Source of the DNA: Chitinophaga silvatica
GTDB lineage: Bacteria; Bacteroidota; Bacteroidia; Chitinophagales; Chitinophagaceae
Reading direction: 5' to 3'
DNA length: 64,000 bases
Assembly (NCBI RefSeq): GCF_003419895.1
Contig: NZ_QPMM01000014.1
Location: 124,001 to 188,000 of the forward strand
A program made the translations under genes and the position numbers. Of this stretch, positions 28,316 through 36,424 are shown piece by piece (positions within the stretch are counted from its first letter, which is position 1; each line of letters begins with the position of its first letter). Below the pieces are notes generated by a model that was given only the letters and a program-made list of their open reading frames with translations, ran no database searches and was not told the DNA's origin.

Positions 28316-29527
28316 ATGCAAACGCTATATCGGAAATTATTTGAGGTGCAATGGCACCACGATTACTTCCTGATTCCCGGAGTTGTAGTTAGGTATCCTG
28401 ACTTTTACAATATTCAAAGAATGGTGAAGGTTTTTCCGGATAATCAGACTGTCCGGTTACTGAATCAGCATAGGATGTTATTTAAAGATACTCCCATGGG
28501 ATTTGTAGTATTAATAGAAGCTCAGGATTTAGGAGCCGGGAAATTCGCCACCAAGGTAGATTTAGACCCGGATTCAAAATTTACTTTCTGCTGGTCGCTG
28601 GAAGATCGGACGTTTGTGAATTACACTAATTGCAGGGTAAACGAATCTGAAGATGCCATCTATTATTTCAGTAACAGAACTGGAACTGCTATTGGTACCG
28701 ATGTTTATCTAAACAAATCTCTTGTTCCTTTTGGTACCCCCTATAATAATCAACCTGCCTATTGGTTGGGAGATATGATGGTTTTGGGAGGTAAGGTCTA
28801 TGAAGCGATTGAACAAACAGTACCCTTAATTAATTTTGCCGCTAATGCGGCCAAATGGCAGGAAGTAGGTTCTACAGTTATTAATTACGTGAACCCGGCC
28901 GACAGAATGATCAGAAAAGGTACACGTTTCGTATACAACAGACCCAATACAAAGCCTGGAGAAGTGATTACAATGCAATTGCTGGATACAAACGGCAATG
29001 CCATACAGCTCGGCGATCAGCTTACCTATCGCAGTAGCCTGAACGCGTCAGAACCTGTAAATATAGTATTGAACCTGGAACAATTAGAACAGGGCCCCTA
29101 CAAACTAATTGTTCAGGAATTACCAGCTGCAACTCAGCATCCTTTTTATTATGCTAATCCGATGCTGTCGCCCTTTCTTGCCGGAGCATTCGACTTTTTC
29201 ACTACGGGAGCTCCACCTGCATTAACTTTTTGCACGAAAGATCTGGTAACAAAGAGATGGATTTTAGATAACCCCAATAAAACATTCATGATTCGTTTCA
29301 GAAACCGACTCACTCACTGGCAATATTTACGTCAGGATCAGACAATTTTTGATCAACCTCCGGACCCCCGACCTCTCACCTGGTTCTATTCCCGGTATAC
29401 AGTTGCAGGCCCGATGGGAACTACCATTCCAATGCCTGATCCAACGCCAGACAGGATTATTACGGAAATAGATCCGGTCTCTCAATTAGTAAAAAACATC
29501 TATTCAAAAATATATCTAGCTAAATAA
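28316..29527 (+). CDS. Unrecognised eCIS-cluster protein with CBM5/12-like motif
   Basis: 403 aa, no family recognised with certainty. It lies 7 nt after the cap gene and 10 nt before the sheath gene, so it is co-transcribed with structural genes, and it has no signal peptide or membrane helix. Residues 148-184 (PAYWLGDMMVLGGKVYEAIE ... KWQEVG) match the spacing of the CBM5/12 chitin/sugar-binding fold: aromatic, GD, hydrophobic, G-x-x-Y-x-A, then a W about 20 residues on. Flanking parts look beta-rich (NIVLNLEQLEQGPYKLIVQE near 250-270). It could be a sheath or collar decoration, a cap-associated protein or an accessory adhesin. Position supports a particle component; function is inference. 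Confidence 0.6.
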   Translation: MQTLYRKLFEVQWHHDYFLIPGVVVRYPDFYNIQRMVKVFPDNQTVRLLNQHRMLFKDTPMGFVVLIEAQDLGAGKFATKVDLDPDSKFTFCWSLEDRTFVNYTNCRVNESEDAIYYFSNRTGTAIGTDVYLNKSLVPFGTPYNNQPAYWLGDMMVLGGKVYEAIEQTVPLINFAANAAKWQEVGSTVINYVNPADRMIRKGTRFVYNRPNTKPGEVITMQLLDTNGNAIQLGDQLTYRSSLNASEPVNIVLNLEQLEQGPYKLIVQELPAATQHPFYYANPMLSPFLAGAFDFFTTGAPPALTFCTKDLVTKRWILDNPNKTFMIRFRNRLTHWQYLRQDQTIFDQPPDPRPLTWFYSRYTVAGPMGTTIPMPDPTPDRIITEIDPVSQLVKNIYSKIYLAK

Positions 29528-29537
29528 ATCGCTTTTT

Positions 29538-32054
29538 ATGCCAAGTACTTATAAAACACCGGGTGTGTATGTTGAGGAAATAAGCAAGTTTCCTCCTTCA
29601 ATAGCTTCAGTTGATACAGCTATCCCCGCATTTATCGGGTACACCGAAATCGCCGTAAAAAACGGCGTTTCTTTAATAAATGTACCTACCCGGATCACTT
29701 CCTTCCTGGAATTTGAACAGTACTTTGGCGGACCTCCATCCAGAGATGTGATTGTACGCCTCAATGCTGCAAATCAATACCTGTATACTCAACAAAAAGG
29801 CAACTCCTTTTTATTATACGACTCGATGCGCCTTTTTTATGATAATGGGGGCGGTATCTGTTATGTAGTTGCTGTTGGTGGTTACGATTCTGCAGCTTCC
29901 ATTGGTAGCGATACTACTGGTATTCTTGGAGGTTTAAAAGCCCTGGAAAAATACGATGAGCCAACATTGATAGCTAGCCCAGATGCTACTACACTGAATG
30001 GTGATTTATATACCTTCCAGGTAAAAGCAATCAATCAGTGCAACGACCTGCAAGACCGCTTTCTTATTTGCGATCTTAGAAAAAATGATGAAAACAAAGC
30101 CGGATCTACACATGATGATTTAGTAGCTGAGTTTAGAAATAATATTGGGATCAACTACCTTAAATACAGTGCTGCTTATACTCCTTGGTTGCAGACATCT
30201 CTGGATGCCGGACTTACTTTCAGAGATATCACTTTTGCACTGGATTCAGACCCTGCGCCAACCGCTGCTTCTTCATTGGCTTTACTAACGTCGATGACTA
30301 CATCGACCTCGGTACCGCTTACTCAGCTGTTGTATGATCTGAGCAATGCTATTAAAACAGTGGATGCACTCCAACAAAATCTCAAACCCGGGGGAGGAGG
30401 ATTTGTAGATGCCGGTGTTGCAGATGTGGATGGGCAGCTTAGAAAGCTACAGCAGGATTTTATGAAGCTGTATAATGATCCAACAAAAAATACTTATGCT
30501 TTAATGTTGCCGGCTGTTGCAGCTATTTATCAGAAATTGATAGATATTATCGCATCTGTAAAGGTGATCTATGATTCATTGCCAACGATAGTTGGTCCTA
30601 CAATTTCAAACGCTCTCCCAACACAAACCGTTGAGTTTAAAATGCGGAATGATATTGCTACTGTAACTACACAGTTAAAATCATTACTCGCATCTTTAAT
30701 TACACATCATTTTGAAATAGCTCAGAAAAGTGCTGGCACTAAGATTCTTGATGGTAATAATCCAAATGTAAAAAATGCACTTCAACTAACTGGCATTAAT
30801 TCATTAGCTAATGCAACTCGTGATGCTGCCGTTGAGCTATTGTATCGTAGCCTGGCCATTAAAATTGCTTTGATGGATCAATTGTCTAAGATTGCCAATG
30901 CTGCAAGTGTGGGCCCGGCTGCTACAGATGCAAGGGATGCTGTTCTGGCTGCAATCCCTGATTTTGCTACACTTAAAGCTTCAATAGATGCACAGTTTAC
31001 AATCGCTGCTGATCCAACTCCCGCAAAGGTTGTTACTAATCTGACAACGAATTTAGCTGCTGCAGCAACCGATAAAGACAGAGTAATATTAATTATAGCC
31101 AAAACATTTGCTGACGAAGAAAACAAAGTGAAAACTCCGGCTGTACTGGTACCTGTTCCTCCTGGAATACCGGAAGCCATAGTGGCCGCGGTTATTCCAA
31201 TGCTTACTGATGCTCAGCAAAAGGTCACTGCTGCTGCTATCAGCGGAACTTTAAAAGCAGATGTTGTAGCTGCTCTGACTTATACTCCGGTTGAAGCAAA
31301 GGAATATCCGATGATTGCCAGCGGAGTTATTACAGGTACCGGCGTATCTATTGCTGGCTACTATAAAAGTTTGGTAACTACGGCAGCTGCCTACGAAGAT
31401 GTATTTGATCAAAGCCTCCTTCAATCATTTGGCACCTACAAAACTTTTGTGGCAAAAGCAGGTCAATCTTTGATGGTATTGCCCCCTGCTGCCGCAATTG
31501 CCGGAGTATACACCAGTGTAGATGATAACAGAGGGGTATGGAAAGCTCCTGCAAATGTAAGCCTTGCCTCCGTATTAGGGCCTTATCTGATCCTCAACAA
31601 CAAAGACCAGGAATCATTGAATATTGATCCGAATGCTGGTAAATCTATTAATGTAATTCGTGCATTTACCGGTCAGGGTACTATTGTATGGGGTACTCGC
31701 ACGCTGGCAGGAAATGATAACGAATGGAAGTTTATACCTGTTCGCCGTTTCTTTAACTATGCGGAAGAATCAATCAAAAAAGCTACAAATGTTTTCGTGT
31801 TCGAACCTAATGATATCAATACATGGGTTAGAGTGAAAGCAATGATAGAAAACTTCCTGACACTGGAATGGAGAAGAGGCGCATTAGCCGGTGCTAAACC
31901 TGGCGATGCTTTCTATGTGAAAATAGGATTGGGCGAAACAATGACACCTAATGATATTTTAGATGGTACTATGATCGTTGAAATAGGAATGGCAGTAGTA
32001 AGACCAGCAGAATTTATCATCCTCCGATTCGCTCACAAAATGCAAGAATCCTGA
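29538..32054 (+). CDS. Contractile sheath protein with large insertion
   Basis: 838 aa. The start (STYKTPGVYVEEISKFPPSI, then AFIGYTE) is the sheath hallmark. The N-terminal core runs to about 230, including NNIGINYLKYSAAYTPWLQ. The C-terminal core restarts near 640 with MVLPPAAAIAGVYTSVDDNR, GVWKAPANVSL, VIRAFTGQGTIVWGTRTL and ends AEFIILRFAHKMQES. In ordinary sheaths the YxPW block and the PPxxxxAG block are only tens of residues apart; here about 400 residues rich in Ala, Thr and helix-like segments lie between. The C-terminal strand region and N-terminal arm needed for the interlaced sheath mesh are kept. It is the only sheath gene in the cluster, whereas PVC and Afp have three. Confidence 0.95.
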   Translation: MPSTYKTPGVYVEEISKFPPSIASVDTAIPAFIGYTEIAVKNGVSLINVPTRITSFLEFEQYFGGPPSRDVIVRLNAANQYLYTQQKGNSFLLYDSMRLFYDNGGGICYVVAVGGYDSAASIGSDTTGILGGLKALEKYDEPTLIASPDATTLNGDLYTFQVKAINQCNDLQDRFLICDLRKNDENKAGSTHDDLVAEFRNNIGINYLKYSAAYTPWLQTSLDAGLTFRDITFALDSDPAPTAASSLALLTSMTTSTSVPLTQLLYDLSNAIKTVDALQQNLKPGGGGFVDAGVADVDGQLRKLQQDFMKLYNDPTKNTYALMLPAVAAIYQKLIDIIASVKVIYDSLPTIVGPTISNALPTQTVEFKMRNDIATVTTQLKSLLASLITHHFEIAQKSAGTKILDGNNPNVKNALQLTGINSLANATRDAAVELLYRSLAIKIALMDQLSKIANAASVGPAATDARDAVLAAIPDFATLKASIDAQFTIAADPTPAKVVTNLTTNLAAAATDKDRVILIIAKTFADEENKVKTPAVLVPVPPGIPEAIVAAVIPMLTDAQQKVTAAAISGTLKADVVAALTYTPVEAKEYPMIASGVITGTGVSIAGYYKSLVTTAAAYEDVFDQSLLQSFGTYKTFVAKAGQSLMVLPPAAAIAGVYTSVDDNRGVWKAPANVSLASVLGPYLILNNKDQESLNIDPNAGKSINVIRAFTGQGTIVWGTRTLAGNDNEWKFIPVRRFFNYAEESIKKATNVFVFEPNDINTWVRVKAMIENFLTLEWRRGALAGAKPGDAFYVKIGLGETMTPNDILDGTMIVEIGMAVVRPAEFIILRFAHKMQES

Positions 32055-32089
32055 TCACTAATTGTTCACAGCTAAACTAACAATATTAT

Positions 32090-32524
32090 ATGGCAAATTA
32101 TCCAATGCCGAAATTCCATTTTAGAGTGGAATGGGGGGCAGATGCCCAAATAGGATTTACAGAGGTTACCGGGTTGACAATTGAGTCAGACGTTATTGAA
32201 TATCGCGATGGTAGTAGCCCGGAGTTCCATAAGATCAAAATGCCAGGCTTACAGAAACTGAGCAACATAACGCTTAAAAGAGGAACATTTCAGGGGCATT
32301 TGGAATTTCATGAGTGGATTAAAACTATCTCCATGAATACTGTGGAAAGACGGAATGTTACCATTCACTTACTGAATGAAAAGCACCAATCGGTAATGAC
32401 CTGGAAAGTATTAAATGCCTGGGCTATTAAAGTACAATCCAGCGACCTGAAATCTGATGGCAATGAAGTGGCTATTGAAACTATGGAAATAGCTCATGAA
32501 GGCATTGAAGTTTCAAAACCATAA
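32090..32524 (+). CDS. Inner tube protein 1 (Hcp/gp19-like, Pvc1 type)
   Basis: 144 aa. MPKFHFRVEWGADAQIGFTE, VTGLTIESDVIEYRDGSSPE and KMPGLQKLSNITLKRGTF form the phage T4 gp19-like tail-tube signature, ending with LLNEKHQSVMTWKVLNAWAI. Six subunits form one ring and stacked rings make the tube. It directly follows the sheath gene. No signal peptide. Confidence 0.93.
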   Translation: MANYPMPKFHFRVEWGADAQIGFTEVTGLTIESDVIEYRDGSSPEFHKIKMPGLQKLSNITLKRGTFQGHLEFHEWIKTISMNTVERRNVTIHLLNEKHQSVMTWKVLNAWAIKVQSSDLKSDGNEVAIETMEIAHEGIEVSKP

Positions 32525-32541
32525 TACTAATATTCCCAAGT

Positions 32542-33003
32542 ATGGCTGATACCTATTATCCACCGGTTTCATTTCATTTCAAAGTAGAATTCCGATTTAC
32601 AGAAGAGTTACATGGTGTAACCGCTGGTAAGAATGATATTATGTTTCAGTCGGTAGGCGGATTATCTACAGAGATCCAAACAGAGACTTTAAAAGAAGGT
32701 GGCGAAAATAGGTTCGAACATGAAGTGCCGGTTCGGACAAAATATCCTAACCTGGTATTGAAACGTGGACTAATAAAAGATTCTGGCCTGATAACCTGGT
32801 GCCTCAATACTTTCGAACACCTCGAAATCAGGCCGGTAGACCTGGAAATTAAACTACTGAATGAGAAACATCAGCCATTGCTAACCTGGGCCGTAAAACA
32901 AGCCTGGCCTAAAAAATGGTCGATAGAAGATCTTACTTCAATGGAGAGCAAAGTGCTAATTGAAACACTGGAACTTCGTTATCAATTCTTCACGATCCTT
33001 TAA
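32542..33003 (+). CDS. Inner tube protein 2 (tube initiator, Pvc5 type)
   Basis: 153 aa. Same fold signature as the preceding gene (PVSFHFKVEFRF, QSVGGLSTEIQTETLKEGGE, VLKRGLI, LLNEKHQPLLTWAVKQAWPK), with a longer N-terminal loop (FTEELHGVTAGKNDIMFQ). In PVC and Afp the second tube homologue forms the layer that joins tube to hub, and its position just before DUF5908 and the LysM protein supports that role. Confidence 0.9.
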   Translation: MADTYYPPVSFHFKVEFRFTEELHGVTAGKNDIMFQSVGGLSTEIQTETLKEGGENRFEHEVPVRTKYPNLVLKRGLIKDSGLITWCLNTFEHLEIRPVDLEIKLLNEKHQPLLTWAVKQAWPKKWSIEDLTSMESKVLIETLELRYQFFTIL

Positions 33004-33012
33004 CCACTTGCT

Positions 33013-33204
33013 ATGCCCGTAGAAATAAGAGAATTGTATATCAAAGCAGTAATTGATACCGGTAAGGCATCGGCCCCTGCCCAACTTCCGGGAGAAACAT
33101 CTCCAGCGCCCGCGACAACCGATCCAAACCAGCAACAGGATGATCTGATCGCTGTATGTGTTGAAAAAGTGCTGGAAGTTTTAAAAAACAGACAAGAAAG
33201 ATAA
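33013..33204 (+). CDS. DUF5908-family small eCIS protein (Pvc6 position)
   Basis: 63 aa. The start MPVEIRELYIKAVID is typical for DUF5908, small proteins found between the second tube gene and the LysM hub gene in Bacteroidota eCIS clusters. A Pro/Ala-rich middle leads to a short helix (DDLIAVCVEKVLEVLKNRQ). Role unknown. Confidence 0.78.
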   Translation: MPVEIRELYIKAVIDTGKASAPAQLPGETSPAPATTDPNQQQDDLIAVCVEKVLEVLKNRQER

Positions 33205-33208
33205 TCGC

Positions 33209-33925
33209 ATGTCTAACGAACTTGATAAAGTAAAAATAACTTCTTACAAGTCATCTACTTTTAAAAAAGACCAGAAAATTTCTTCAGGTGATTTTACTGT
33301 ATTACTGAACCCTGAAGGATATACACGCTCCTATAAGATTAAATACAAAGAGCAACAGGCTTCCGGAACTAAATCTCAGCAGATGAACTTTGATAAAGTT
33401 GAACCGGAAGATATAGATATGGAATTTGTATTTGATAAAACAGGAGCGCTTCCTGGTACTTTTAAATCAAAAAACCAGGCGGGAATCAGTGAAGAAAGCA
33501 AAGACGGAATCTGGCCGGATATTATTCAGTTTAAGAAAGTAGTGTACGACTATAAAGGGGTAATACATCAACCACCTTACCTGATCATTCAATGGGGTGA
33601 ACTGATCTTCAAGTGTGTGCTGAAAGAAATGACAATTAACTTCAAATTGTTTAAACCCGATGGTATACCTCTCCGGGCTATTGTAAAGTGTAAATTCACC
33701 AGTACTGTAGAAAATGAATTAAGGGTTAGGCAACAAGGCGATCAATCTCCGGATATTACTCACAAAAGAATAGTTCAGGCAGGAGATACATTGCCTATGC
33801 TTTGTTACAAAGTATACGATGATCCTGCGTATTATCTTCAGGTAGCCCAGGCTAACAAATTGGCTGATTTTAGAAACCTGACTCCTGGAATGGAGTTGAT
33901 CTTTCCTCCGGTTCAAAAAACATAG
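33209..33925 (+). CDS. LysM-containing tube/hub adaptor (CIS tube protein, Pvc7 type)
   Basis: 238 aa. The N-terminal part (VKITSYKSSTFKKDQKISSG, FTVLLNPEGYTRSYKIKY) is the CIS tube family; the C-terminal 185-236 is a LysM domain (VQAGDTLPMLCYKVYDDPAY ... ANKLADFRNLTPGMELIFPP). In Afp/PVC and T4 (gp53/gp54-like) the LysM unit packs between hub and wedges rather than binding peptidoglycan. The stop is one base before the start of the spike gene. Confidence 0.9.
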   Translation: MSNELDKVKITSYKSSTFKKDQKISSGDFTVLLNPEGYTRSYKIKYKEQQASGTKSQQMNFDKVEPEDIDMEFVFDKTGALPGTFKSKNQAGISEESKDGIWPDIIQFKKVVYDYKGVIHQPPYLIIQWGELIFKCVLKEMTINFKLFKPDGIPLRAIVKCKFTSTVENELRVRQQGDQSPDITHKRIVQAGDTLPMLCYKVYDDPAYYLQVAQANKLADFRNLTPGMELIFPPVQKT

Positions 33926-33926
33926 T

Positions 33927-35681
33927 ATGTCCAATACCCGTACAATACCAAACAGAGTTGCCGGTGCTGCAGTTACTTTTAGTATCAGAATCAATGGTAA
34001 AGAAATACCTCGCTCTTACGAGGTCTATGCAGTTACCGTTATCAAAGAGGCTAATCGTATTCCTCAGGCGAAAGTGACATTGATTGACGGAACCCCAGCC
34101 AAAGAATCTTTTGCTGCCAGTAACGATACCTTATTTGTTCCCGGAGCTGCTATAGAAATTTTTGCGGGCCATCAGTCACAGGAAGATTGTATCTATAAAG
34201 GTATTGTAATAAAACACGGAATTTCCATCAGAAAGAATGGATCATCCCAATTACAGCTGGATTGCAGAGATTCAGCGGTATTAATGACGCTGACTAAAAA
34301 TGCTGCTGTCTACTCTGATATGAAAGATACAGATATCGCCAGTAAGATTTTTAATAAATATCAATTGTCACTTAATGTCAGTAAAGAAACAACGTATAAG
34401 CATCCGGAGCTAATCCAATACGACAGCACAGATTGGGATTTTTTGCTGGAACGTATGGATGTTAATGGACGCCTCGTTTTTGTAAATGACGGAAAAGCTG
34501 TTATTGGAGTTCCATCATTTTCAGATGATCCTATTCTGACTTTACAATATGGAGCTACCATTTTATCTCTCAATGCTGAAATGGATGCAAGAACCCAGCT
34601 CACCGGTGTAACTGCTACTACCTGGAGTCCTGCCGATCAGGCTTTACTGGAAGTGCAGGCACAAACTCCGGCCAGTATTAAGGAGCCTGGAAATTTTACC
34701 GCTTCCCAATTGGCTAATGTTACCAAAAATGCATTGACGCTCAGACATGGTGGTAATCTGCCAAGGGAAGAATTGCAGTCATGGGCCAATGCCGCCTGGC
34801 AAAAAGCCATGCTGGCAAAGATTACCGGTAATGTAACATTCGATGGTTTTGCTGGCATTAAACCAGGAGATTTATTACAAATTCAGGGAGTTGGCGATCG
34901 GTTCAATGGTAAACACTTCGTTTCCGGAATCAGACATGATATCAGTAACGGAGGCTGGACTACCACCGCACAATTGGGAATGGATAAAGCCTGGTATGCT
35001 CAACAAATTGCACATAATAATTCAACCCCAACTTCATTACTTCCACTGGTGCATGGATTACAAACCGGTATTGTAGCACAATTGCAAAAAGATCCTTTGA
35101 ATGAAGACCGGGTACTCGTGAAAATTCCAATGGTAGATGCAGTGGCTGAAGGTGTTTGGGCTCGTATCGCCACTTTGGATGCCGGCAAGGATAGTGGTAC
35201 TTTTTTCAGACCGGATATAGACGATGAAGTAATCGTAGGGTTTATTGCCAATGATCCCCGACAGGCTGTAATTCTGGGCATGCTGAATAGTAGCAAGAAA
35301 CCTGCTCCAGTTACCGCCAAAGATGAAAATAAAGAGAAAGGTTATTACAGTGACAGTAAAATGAAAGTTGTCTTTCAGGAAGGAGATAAAAGTATCCTGA
35401 TGGAAACTCCTGCAGGTAACAGCGTTTTACTGTCTGAAAAGGATAAGGGCATTACATTGCAGGATCAGAATGGAAACAAACTGGTGATGAACCAGGATGG
35501 AATTTCAATTCAAACTGCCAAGAAAATTACTCTGAGTTCTTCTGGCGGTGACGTGGAAACAGCCGGTTTGAATATTAAGCATGCGGCCAAAGTACAATTC
35601 AAGGCAGAAGGAACTGCGGGGATGGAATTAAGTAGCAGTGCTATTGCAAAGTTGAAAGGCTCTATTGTTCAGATAAATTAA
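33927..35681 (+). CDS. VgrG/Pvc8-like hub and spike protein
   Basis: 584 aa. The N-terminal gp27-like hub part (VTFSIRINGKEIPRSYEVYA, VTLIDGTPAKESF, QLDCRDSAVLMTLTKNAAVY) is followed at about 370-455 by a gp5 OB-fold (VAQLQKDPLNEDRVLVKIPM, VWARIATLDAGKDSGTFFRP, DDEVIVGFIANDPRQAVILG) and a C-terminal beta-helix needle (KGITLQDQNGNKLVMNQDGI). A trimer forms the piercing spike, tipped by the PAAR protein encoded 10 nt downstream. No extra C-terminal toxin domain. Confidence 0.94.
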   Translation: MSNTRTIPNRVAGAAVTFSIRINGKEIPRSYEVYAVTVIKEANRIPQAKVTLIDGTPAKESFAASNDTLFVPGAAIEIFAGHQSQEDCIYKGIVIKHGISIRKNGSSQLQLDCRDSAVLMTLTKNAAVYSDMKDTDIASKIFNKYQLSLNVSKETTYKHPELIQYDSTDWDFLLERMDVNGRLVFVNDGKAVIGVPSFSDDPILTLQYGATILSLNAEMDARTQLTGVTATTWSPADQALLEVQAQTPASIKEPGNFTASQLANVTKNALTLRHGGNLPREELQSWANAAWQKAMLAKITGNVTFDGFAGIKPGDLLQIQGVGDRFNGKHFVSGIRHDISNGGWTTTAQLGMDKAWYAQQIAHNNSTPTSLLPLVHGLQTGIVAQLQKDPLNEDRVLVKIPMVDAVAEGVWARIATLDAGKDSGTFFRPDIDDEVIVGFIANDPRQAVILGMLNSSKKPAPVTAKDENKEKGYYSDSKMKVVFQEGDKSILMETPAGNSVLLSEKDKGITLQDQNGNKLVMNQDGISIQTAKKITLSSSGGDVETAGLNIKHAAKVQFKAEGTAGMELSSSAIAKLKGSIVQIN

Positions 35682-35691
35682 ATCTTACAAA

Positions 35692-35991
35692 ATGGGATTA
35701 CCAGCAGCTAGAATCAGTGATATGCATGTTTGCCCAATGGTTACACCAGGTACTCCATCCATTCCACACGTTGGAGGACCTTGTAGCGGACCAGGAGCCG
35801 CCAATGTGCTGATAGGTGGAATGCCTGCAGCTGTTATGGGAGATATCGCGGTTTGTGTTGGCCCACCGGATACAATTCTTCAAGGTTCAGCAACTGTACT
35901 GATTAATGGAAAACCAGCAGCAAGGATGGGAGATGCTACCGCACATGGTGGGCAAATTGTAGCAGGAGAATTTACAGTGCTGATTGGTTAA
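35692..35991 (+). CDS. PAAR-domain spike tip protein
   Basis: 99 aa, a bare PAAR domain: GLPAARISDMHVCPMV, ANVLIGGMPAAVMGDIAVCV and TVLINGKPAARMGDATAHGG, with the Cys/His residues expected for the tip zinc (Cys15, His25-type and Cys positions, His near 86). It sharpens the spike encoded by the preceding gene. No fused effector. Confidence 0.94.
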   Translation: MGLPAARISDMHVCPMVTPGTPSIPHVGGPCSGPGAANVLIGGMPAAVMGDIAVCVGPPDTILQGSATVLINGKPAARMGDATAHGGQIVAGEFTVLIG

Positions 35992-36004
35992 AAACTTAAA
36001 TGAA

Positions 36005-36424
36005 ATGAACACAGATCAGTCTTTTCTTGGTAAGGGATGGGGGTTTCCCCTTTCATTCAATACTTCTTCAGAGCTGCAAATGGCAAGTGAAGAAGTCGAT
36101 ATTCAACAAAGTATTCAAATCCTGCTAAGTACCAGGCAGGGAGAAAGAGTTATGCAACCAAATTATGGCTGTAACCTCGATGTTTTGTTGTTCGAACCGA
36201 TTACCACCAGTTTGCTGGCTTATATCAAGGATATGATTCAAACCGCTATCCTGTATTATGAACCACGAATAGAACTGAATAATATAGATATATCGACTGC
36301 CGACTACCTAAATGGATTAATACTGATCTCACTGGATTATACGGTATTAATTACCAATTCTCGATATAACCTCGTTTATCCTTTTTATCTAAATGAAGGA
36401 AATGTAAATAATGGAAGATCTTAA
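36005..36424 (+). CDS. gp25/GPW-family baseplate protein (Pvc9 type)
   Basis: 139 aa from ATG 36005 (MNTDQSFLGKGWGFPLSFNT). The frame could start at TTG 35984, overlapping the PAAR gene, but family N-termini favour 36005. Family motifs: EEVDIQQSIQILLSTRQGER, VMQPNYGCNLDVLLFEP (the EPR-type core), YYEPRIELNNIDIS. It is the sheath-initiator part of the baseplate. Its end overlaps the next gene by 14 nt, suggesting translational coupling. Confidence 0.92.
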   Translation: MNTDQSFLGKGWGFPLSFNTSSELQMASEEVDIQQSIQILLSTRQGERVMQPNYGCNLDVLLFEPITTSLLAYIKDMIQTAILYYEPRIELNNIDISTADYLNGLILISLDYTVLITNSRYNLVYPFYLNEGNVNNGRS

